Assembly: GCA_964453215.1 (NCBI GenBank)
Contig: CAYVRR010000067.1
Span: forward strand, 1-10,614
DNA from: SABI01 sp964453215
GTDB taxonomy: Bacteria > Spirochaetota > Spirochaetia > Sphaerochaetales > Sphaerochaetaceae
Direction: 5' to 3'
Length of the DNA: 10,614 bases
The translations under genes and the position numbers were made by a program. Under the pieces are notes generated by a model. The model worked only from the letters and a program-made list of their open reading frames with translations, did no database searches and was not told the DNA's origin. Below, piece by piece: positions 5,534 to 10,614 of this stretch; the first letter of the stretch is position 1; every line of letters starts with the position of its first letter.

Positions 5534-7317
5534 AACATGAATTAACAACTTTTACTATAAGACACCTACTAGAAAGATCTGCACTTCGTCACGCAAAGCG
5601 AATTGCCCTTACAGCCATTGGAGATTCAAAGAACACATACACCTATGCTAAGCTCAAAGAGAGTGTTGACTCTATTGCAACATACCTTATTAAACACAAA
5701 GTGAAGAAAGGGGATAAAATTGGACTCTTAGCTGAAAGTTCACCGAATTGGGGGGTTGCCTATCTCTCAATTATCTCATCTGGTGCTATTGCAGTACCAA
5801 TTCTTCCCGACTTTTCAGCAAAAGAAGTTGATACTATTGTCAATCACAGCGAAGTGAGTGGGATGTTTGTTTCTTCTAGAAGTGTTGATAAAATTCCATC
5901 TACATATATAGATGAGAATAAACTCTTATTTCGAGTAGATGACTTGTTTCACATTCCAAAATTAGAGAGTGAAATGTTTGAAACAAAAGAGGCTTTTATT
6001 GACGCCCCTGGACGTGATATGAGTAGAACTAAGGCAGATTTAGCTCTCATGGAAAATCGTCAAATGAACGAAGATGACCTTGTGTCCATTATATACACAA
6101 GTGGCACTACAGGAAGTTCTAAAGGGGTTATGCTTACAAATAGGAATATTGCTTCAAATGCATCTTCTTCATCTCAGCAATTTGTCAAAATTAAAAGTGG
6201 AATGAGATTCTTATCAATTTTGCCAATGAGCCACTCGTATGAATTCACAATTGGCTTCATATTACCCCTCCTCGTTGGATGTGAAATACACTATCTTGGG
6301 AGGGCTCCAGCTGCTTCCATTCTCCTTCCTGCCTTAAAGAAAGTGAGACCCCATTTAATTTTATCAGTTCCCCTATTAATTGAGAAAATCTACAAAGGAT
6401 CAGTTGTAACGCAAATTGAGAATAATAAAAACTTAAAAAAATGGTATAAAAACAGATTCCTACGATATGAAATAAATAGAATTATTGGAAGAAAATTAAA
6501 AATAACATTTGGTGGACGCCTCAAGTTCTTTGGTGTAGGGGGGGCAGCGCTCGATAGTGAAGTTGAAAAATTCCTAAAACAGGCAAAGTTTCCCTACGCT
6601 ATTGGATATGGGTTAACAGAAACATCCCCATTACTCGCAGGTAGTGGGCCAAAGCAAACAAAACTTGGGACAGTGGGGCATCCTGTGAAAGGGATAGATC
6701 TTAGAATAGAGAACCCAGATCCAACTACACACGTTGGTGAAGTTGTCGCAAAAGGCCCTAATATTATGTTAGGTTACTACAAGGAAGAAGAACTTACTAA
6801 AAATTCCTTTACAGAAGATGGCTGGTTTAAAACAGGAGACTTAGGAATTATTGTAAGGGGAAGGCTCAGTCTTAAAGGACGAAGCAAAACTATGATACTT
6901 GGACCTGGTGGAGAAAATATCTACCCAGAGAACATTGAAACACTTCTTAATAACCGTCCATATGTACAAGAGTCACTTGTAATGCTCACAGATGGCGGCC
7001 TTGGTGCACTCATTAAATTAGACTTAGAGCTGATGGCTCAAAACTTGAAAACTTCAGTAGAAGATGCCCGAGAAGAGGCATCTGCATATGTAGCTCGCCT
7101 TAAAGAGGAAGTCAATAAAGAGTTAAGTTCTTTTAGTCGCCTACGAGAAACAAAAGTTCATAGTGAACCATTTCAAAGAACGCCAACACTCAAAATTAAA
7201 CGATACCTCTACTCCCTTACTCACAGAAAAGAAGAGGAGCAAAAAGAAGAATCAAAAGATGATGGTAAAGAAGTAAAAGAAGAGAGTAAGAAAGATAGTA
7301 AGAAAGATAAAAAATAG
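5530..7317 (+). CDS. Long-chain acyl-CoA synthetase / AMP-dependent ligase with Lys/Glu-rich tail
   Basis: A 595-residue adenylate-forming enzyme that activates a fatty acid with ATP and transfers it to CoA, probably at the inner membrane face. Motifs in order are the ATP loop YTSGTTGSSKG (189-199), the core GYGLTETSP (359-367), GWFKTGDLG (431-439) with ribose-binding Asp437, the hinge LKGRSKTMILGPGGENIYPENIE (448-470), and the catalytic Lys555 in TPTLKIKR. Overall it resembles the FAA1/FadD15-like group with the GPGGENIYPE signature. ATG at 5530 is chosen: GAGG (5519-5522) precedes it, it overlaps the upstream stop as ATGA, and an 18-residue upstream extension would have no family match. Residues 566-595 are a highly charged tail (about 11 Lys and 12 Asp/Glu), likely disordered. 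Acid specificity is unknown. It may serve uptake of exogenous fatty acids into phospholipid. Confidence 0.92.
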   Translation: MKHELTTFTIRHLLERSALRHAKRIALTAIGDSKNTYTYAKLKESVDSIATYLIKHKVKKGDKIGLLAESSPNWGVAYLSIISSGAIAVPILPDFSAKEVDTIVNHSEVSGMFVSSRSVDKIPSTYIDENKLLFRVDDLFHIPKLESEMFETKEAFIDAPGRDMSRTKADLALMENRQMNEDDLVSIIYTSGTTGSSKGVMLTNRNIASNASSSSQQFVKIKSGMRFLSILPMSHSYEFTIGFILPLLVGCEIHYLGRAPAASILLPALKKVRPHLILSVPLLIEKIYKGSVVTQIENNKNLKKWYKNRFLRYEINRIIGRKLKITFGGRLKFFGVGGAALDSEVEKFLKQAKFPYAIGYGLTETSPLLAGSGPKQTKLGTVGHPVKGIDLRIENPDPTTHVGEVVAKGPNIMLGYYKEEELTKNSFTEDGWFKTGDLGIIVRGRLSLKGRSKTMILGPGGENIYPENIETLLNNRPYVQESLVMLTDGGLGALIKLDLELMAQNLKTSVEDAREEASAYVARLKEEVNKELSSFSRLRETKVHSEPFQRTPTLKIKRYLYSLTHRKEEEQKEESKDDGKEVKEESKKDSKKDKK

Positions 7318-7331
7318 AAGAAATATAGACT

Positions 7332-7350
7332 AGGAGATTATTCTAATAAT
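7332..7350 (+). promoter_or_regulatory. Widely spaced ribosome binding site with an AT inverted repeat before the DAHP synthase
   Basis: AGGAG (7332-7336) is 14 nt from the ATG at 7351, beyond the usual 5-9. The gap is exactly filled by ATTATT-CT-AATAAT, an inverted repeat. A weak hairpin there could bring the Shine-Dalgarno sequence closer to the start. The start codon itself is supported by family alignment of the N-terminus. Confidence 0.45.
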
Positions 7351-8430
7351 ATGTTTGATACCTCAATTGACTTACGGATAGAAAAAGTAGAACCCCTCAT
7401 TTCTCCCACAGCTTTAAGTGAAATCTTACCCATAGATAAAGCACTCTCATCATCAATTATCGAGATGAGAGAAGATGTGAATAACATCATAAAAGGGGAA
7501 GATAAAAGACTACTTGCCATCATTGGACCTTGTTCAATTCACGATGTTGATGCTGCAATTGAATATGCTAAAAAATTAAAAGTTCTAGCCCAAGAAGTAA
7601 AAGATCAAATGGTAATCGTCATGCGCACCTATTTTGAAAAACCCCGAACAGTTGGAGGGTGGAAAGGTTTAATTATTGACCCTAAAATGGATGGCTCTTA
7701 TGATATTACCGAAGGATTAAAAAGGGCAAGAAAACTACTCATTGCGATAACTTCCCTCGGCCTTCCTGTTGGGGCTGAGATGCTAGACCCTATTGTCCCT
7801 CAATATATTGATGAAACCCTCAGCTGGTGTTCAATTGGGGCAAGAACTACAGAGAGCCAAGTACACCGCACCCTAGCTAGTGGAATGAGTGTTGCCGTTG
7901 GGTTCAAAAACAGTACAAGTGGAGAAGTAAGTACTGCAATAAATGCAATAAAAAGTGCTTCTCTCGCTGCTGCCTTTATTGGAATTAATAAAATGGGCTC
8001 ATCTGCAATCTATCGCACAAAAGGAAATGATGCTGGACACTTAATCTTACGAGGTGGAGACCATGGGCCTAACTATTATGATGAAGAGGTAGAAGATGCC
8101 ATTGAGAGTATGAAAGAGCTGAATGTAAACCCCTCTATCATTATAGATTGCTCCCATGCTAATAGTAAAAAGCGATTTAAAAGGCAACAAAGAATTCTTA
8201 CCACAGTCATCGATCAAGTGGTGAGGGGAAGAGAAGAGATTAGAGGATTCATGCTAGAGAGTAATTTATTTGAAGGGTGTCAAGATATTGTAGAAGGAAA
8301 AGAGTTACAATATGGGGTGAGTGTTACTGACCCGTGCCTAGGATGGGATGATACTGAAACATTAATTAGATCTGTTACACAGATGTTACGTGATAAAAAT
8401 GAGATGGGAGGAACTACTAGATATGAGTAA
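7351..8430 (+). CDS. aroF: 3-deoxy-7-phosphoheptulonate (DAHP) synthase, class I-alpha
   Basis: A 359-residue cytosolic enzyme that condenses PEP with erythrose 4-phosphate, the first step of the shikimate pathway. Length and numbering almost match E. coli AroF/G/H (~350-356). Metal ligands are all present: Cys61 in GPCSIHD, His269 in DCSHANS, Glu303 in FMLESNL and Asp327 in VTDPCLGW. Substrate motifs are EKPRTVGGWKG (96-106), GARTTESQVHR (163-173) and LRGGDHG (233-239). The usual K-N-G-T-D-G is changed to KNSTSG (187-191 region). The N-terminal ~45 residues form the regulatory extension of the alpha class, so feedback by an aromatic amino acid is expected. LDPIVPQY resembles AroF (Tyr-sensitive) more than AroG or AroH, but this is weak evidence, and the symbol is provisional. 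No other aro genes are nearby. It overlaps the next gene by 8 nt. Confidence 0.95.
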   Translation: MFDTSIDLRIEKVEPLISPTALSEILPIDKALSSSIIEMREDVNNIIKGEDKRLLAIIGPCSIHDVDAAIEYAKKLKVLAQEVKDQMVIVMRTYFEKPRTVGGWKGLIIDPKMDGSYDITEGLKRARKLLIAITSLGLPVGAEMLDPIVPQYIDETLSWCSIGARTTESQVHRTLASGMSVAVGFKNSTSGEVSTAINAIKSASLAAAFIGINKMGSSAIYRTKGNDAGHLILRGGDHGPNYYDEEVEDAIESMKELNVNPSIIIDCSHANSKKRFKRQQRILTTVIDQVVRGREEIRGFMLESNLFEGCQDIVEGKELQYGVSVTDPCLGWDDTETLIRSVTQMLRDKNEMGGTTRYE

Positions 8431-8983
8431 TAAACAAATTAGAGTACTTGTAACATTAGCTCACGGTTTTGAAGAAATTGAAGCCATCACTCCAGTTGAT
8501 TTGCTTCGTCGTAGTGGAATTGATGTCGTAATTGCAGGAATTGATGATAAGGTCCTTGTTGGAGCTCATGATATTCGTGTTGAAGCTGATGTTTTAATTG
8601 ATGATGTTGGTATTGATTATGACGCAATTATCTTACCTGGTGGGGGAGTGGGTGCAAAAAACTTAAGTGAATCGTGGGCTGTTCATGAAAAAATGTTAAT
8701 GATTGCAAACAATGGAGGATTAGTTGCCTCAATCTGTGCCTCCCCAGCTGTTGTGTTAGGGCCAAGTGGGCTTCTTCATGGACATAAGGCTGTGTGCTAC
8801 CCTGGAAGCGAAGTTAATTCACCAGAAATAGAATTTGGAACAGAGAGGGTGTGTGTTGATGGTAATATCATAACCGCTCGAGCAGCTGGGTGTGCTATAG
8901 AGTTTTCACTTGCTATCATCGAGCACCTTGTAGGAAAAGAGATGAGTGAAAAGATTGCAAAAGCAATTCTTTTTGAACAGTAG
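8423..8983 (+). CDS. DJ-1/PfpI family protein (YajL-like)
   Basis: A 186-residue cytosolic protein of the DJ-1/ThiJ/PfpI superfamily. Relatives are linked to oxidative stress defence and glyoxal or protein deglycation, although that activity is disputed. The DJ-1 pattern is clear. HGFEEIEAITPVDLLRRSGI (14-33) includes Glu20, equivalent to the conserved Glu18 of human DJ-1. ILPGGGVGAKNLSES (70-84) follows, then nucleophilic-elbow Cys105 in VASICASPAVVLG. The later ITARAAGCAIEFSLAIIEHL (150-169) replaces the R-G-P-G-T of human DJ-1 with RAAGC. The extra Cys125 and Cys157 are of unknown relevance. ATG at 8423 is chosen because GGGAGGA (8406-8412) precedes it and the protein then begins like its family. 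A longer in-frame start at 8390 would lie inside the DAHP synthase gene. The 8-nt overlap with that gene suggests coupling. Confidence 0.9.
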   Translation: MSNKQIRVLVTLAHGFEEIEAITPVDLLRRSGIDVVIAGIDDKVLVGAHDIRVEADVLIDDVGIDYDAIILPGGGVGAKNLSESWAVHEKMLMIANNGGLVASICASPAVVLGPSGLLHGHKAVCYPGSEVNSPEIEFGTERVCVDGNIITARAAGCAIEFSLAIIEHLVGKEMSEKIAKAILFEQ

Positions 8984-8992
8984 GGGAAAAAA

Positions 8993-10504
8993 ATGGCTGT
9001 TGGTTTTGATAACGAGAAGTATTTGACTGAGCAACGGGATGCTATATTACAAAGAGTAGAACAAAGTGATGGTAAACTCTACCTAGAGTGTGGAGGAAAG
9101 CTCCTGTATGACTACCATGCTTCTCGTGTCTTACCTGGTTTTGACCCCAATGTGAAGATGAAAGTTTTTCAATCACTCAAAGATGATATCGACATTATCA
9201 TCTGTATCTATGCTCAAGATATTGAACGTCGTAAAATGCGCAGTGACTTTGGCATTCCATACGACACAGATGTCTTTAAAATGATCGATGACTTTTCCTC
9301 ATGGGGATTAGATGTGAATAAGGTTGTAGTTACCAGGTACAGTGGACAATCGAGAGCTGTGCAGTTTATCAACCGTCTTAAGCGTCGTGGTATTAAAGTT
9401 TACACCCATAGCGTCACTGAAGGGTACCCTTTAGATGTAGAGACAATAGTGAGTGAAGAAGGCTATGGAGCTAACTCATACATTGAAACTGAAAAACCTG
9501 TTGTCATTGTCACAGGCCCAGGTCCTGGAAGTGGAAAGCTTGGAACGTGTTTATCTCAACTATACCATGATTATAAGTTAGGGAAAAAAAGTGGCTATGC
9601 TAAATTTGAGACATTTCCAGTGTGGAATCTCTCCATAGATCATCCTGTAAATAAAGCATATCAAGCGGCAACGATAGATTTAGGAGATACTAACCAAATA
9701 GATCACTTTCACCTTACTAGCTACTCTATTCCTGCAGTAAACTATAGCCGAGATATGGAAGCATTCCCCTTACTCAAACGAATCATAGAGAAAATCACCC
9801 ATGAACCCTCTTTTTATAAATCTCCCACTGATATGGGAGTTAATAGAGTAGGGTTTGGAATTATTAATGATGAAGTTGTGAGGGAAGCAAGTAACCAAGA
9901 AATTGTTAGGCGCTATTACTCAACCCTCTGTGAATATGCTCAAGGCTCTGGTTCTAGTGAAGCTGTTGCTCGAATAAAACTTCTGCTTGAAGAGATGCAC
10001 CTTTCTCCTGAAATAAGGAAGGCAGTTCAAGGTTCTCACATTGAACTAAAAAGGGCTGTTGCAAAAGGGAAAGGGCACGATGGGATAGTGTGTGCTGCTG
10101 CTATGGAACTTCCTGATGGAACAATAATAGCTGGGAGTAATTCAGAGCTGATGCACGCTTCTAGCGCCCTCATTCTTAATGCTGTGAAATATTTAGCAGG
10201 TATTCCTAAAGAGATCGATCTCATTGCAAAATCTACTATTAAATCAATCAGGCATTTAAAGAAAGATGTACTTCATGGAAAAAGAACTTCATTAGATGTG
10301 GAGGAGACCCTTATTTGTTTAGCGATGAGCGCTGCTGCTAACCCAAGTGCAAAGGTTGCACTCGATAAACTCAGTCTCCTGCAAAACGCAGAAGTCCATT
10401 TAACTCACCTCCCCTCTGTTGGAGATCTAAGTGGATTAAGGAAGCTCATTCTTCATGTAACAAGTGAACCTATTTTCCCTTCAAAGAATTTACTTGATGA
10501 ATAA
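8993..10504 (+). CDS. DUF1846 family protein, function unknown
   Basis: A 503-residue soluble protein. The length and motifs are those of the DUF1846 family, found in many low-GC Gram-positives, some actinobacteria and other bacteria. Visible blocks are YLECGGKLLYDYHASRVLPGF (30-50), the conserved region around RMRSDFGIPYDTDVF (here RKMRSDFGIPYDTDVF), VVVTRYSGQ (111-119), and the glycine-rich GPGPGSGKLGTCLSQLYHD (175-193). The last is P-loop-like and suggests nucleotide or phosphate binding. FPVWNLSIDHPVNKAYQAAT (208-227) and GHDGIVCAAAMELPDGTII (361-379) are further typical blocks. I know of family crystal structures but no established activity. AGGGGA lies 5-10 nt before the ATG. The gene is 9 nt after the DJ-1 stop and is probably the last gene of the operon. 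No intrinsic terminator hairpin follows. Confidence 0.88.
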   Translation: MAVGFDNEKYLTEQRDAILQRVEQSDGKLYLECGGKLLYDYHASRVLPGFDPNVKMKVFQSLKDDIDIIICIYAQDIERRKMRSDFGIPYDTDVFKMIDDFSSWGLDVNKVVVTRYSGQSRAVQFINRLKRRGIKVYTHSVTEGYPLDVETIVSEEGYGANSYIETEKPVVIVTGPGPGSGKLGTCLSQLYHDYKLGKKSGYAKFETFPVWNLSIDHPVNKAYQAATIDLGDTNQIDHFHLTSYSIPAVNYSRDMEAFPLLKRIIEKITHEPSFYKSPTDMGVNRVGFGIINDEVVREASNQEIVRRYYSTLCEYAQGSGSSEAVARIKLLLEEMHLSPEIRKAVQGSHIELKRAVAKGKGHDGIVCAAAMELPDGTIIAGSNSELMHASSALILNAVKYLAGIPKEIDLIAKSTIKSIRHLKKDVLHGKRTSLDVEETLICLAMSAAANPSAKVALDKLSLLQNAEVHLTHLPSVGDLSGLRKLILHVTSEPIFPSKNLLDE

Positions 10505-10538
10505 GATGTAGATTTTGCTTTCCCAATTCCCCCCTTGT

Positions 10539-10547
10539 TGATACAAT
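10539..10547 (+). promoter_or_regulatory. Extended -10 promoter element before the cytidylate kinase-like gene
   Basis: TG-A-TACAAT sits 22 nt before the ATG at 10570 and is identical to the element at 1694-1702. The nearest -35-like TTGCTT (10515-10520) is 21 nt away, too far, so the element would depend on the extended -10. It suggests the last gene is transcribed separately from DUF1846. Confidence 0.5.
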
Positions 10548-10569
10548 GGAAGCAGGATAAGGAGTAGAT

Positions 10570-10614
10570 ATGAATACCATAATTTCGATTAGTAGACAAT
10601 TCGGTAGTGGAGGT
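10570..10614 (+). CDS. Cytidylate kinase-like family protein, 5' end only
   Basis: Only 15 codons are in the window: MNTIISISRQFGSGG. This is the highly characteristic start of the cytidylate kinase-like family, in which I-S-R-Q-x-G-S-G-G begins the P-loop, usually continuing G-R-E/x-I. GGAG (10561-10564) lies 5 nt before the ATG. These proteins of about 200 residues are predicted nucleotide-binding kinases, distinct from true Cmk. The rest lies outside the window, so only the family can be proposed. Confidence 0.75.
   Translation, partial: MNTIISISRQFGSGG

Noticed and set aside
7338..7523. Minus-strand frame of 61 codons at the start of the DAHP synthase gene
   Set aside because: Antisense shadow of the conserved N-terminus.
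10036..10224. Minus-strand frame of 62 codons in DUF1846
   Set aside because: Antisense shadow of a conserved coding block.
1..10614. Defence island, phage, CRISPR or integrated element
   Set aside because: No repeats with spacers, integrase, transposase, att-like duplications or compositional break; the genes are housekeeping or common accessory families.

Overview
The window is compact, AT-rich bacterial chromosome carrying housekeeping and accessory-metabolism genes. It uses the standard genetic code (TAA, TAG and TGA all act as stops, and TGG encodes Trp). Nothing marks it as plasmid, phage or integron: I see no transposase, integrase, tRNA, rRNA or CRISPR array. The gene set is an AsnRS, a FAA1/FadD-type acyl-CoA ligase with a lysine-rich tail, a YycJ/WalJ hydrolase, DUF1846 and a cytidylate kinase-like protein. 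It would suit a low-GC anaerobe-type genome such as a spirochete, or possibly a Bacillota member. That placement is tentative and rests on gene content, not on a search.

Layout. (1) 3-935, plus strand: the C-terminal part of a GH2 beta-galactosidase/glucuronidase-type enzyme, cut by the window edge. (2) 930-1670, minus strand: a HAD phosphatase whose 3' end overlaps the GH2 stop and contains a perfect 22-bp palindrome. (3) 1671-1763: a short divergent promoter region with a 7-5-7 inverted repeat made of two back-to-back extended -10 elements. (4) 1764-2878, plus strand: a YaiI/YqxD (DUF188) protein and an orphan LuxR-type regulator, probably co-transcribed. (5) 2875-4260, minus strand: asparaginyl-tRNA synthetase, overlapping the regulator tail to tail. 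(6) 4261-4406: a divergent intergenic region with a consensus -35 for asnS and a perfect 16-bp palindrome. (7) 4407-10504, plus strand: a tightly packed run of six genes (ArsC/Spx-like thioredoxin-fold protein, WalJ-type metallo-hydrolase, long-chain acyl-CoA ligase, DAHP synthase, DJ-1/PfpI protein, DUF1846 protein). Gaps are small or the genes overlap by 4-8 nt, which suggests one operon. (8) 10570 to the end: the first 15 codons of a cytidylate kinase-like P-loop protein behind its own extended -10 promoter.

The genes do not form one pathway. The six-gene operon mixes lipid activation, entry into aromatic synthesis, a redox or stress protein and proteins of unknown role. I found no convincing undescribed system. 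The best leads are regulatory DNA: the overlapping divergent promoters with a near-leaderless HAD transcript, the two perfect palindromes, and convergent gene pairs that overlap without recognisable intrinsic terminators.
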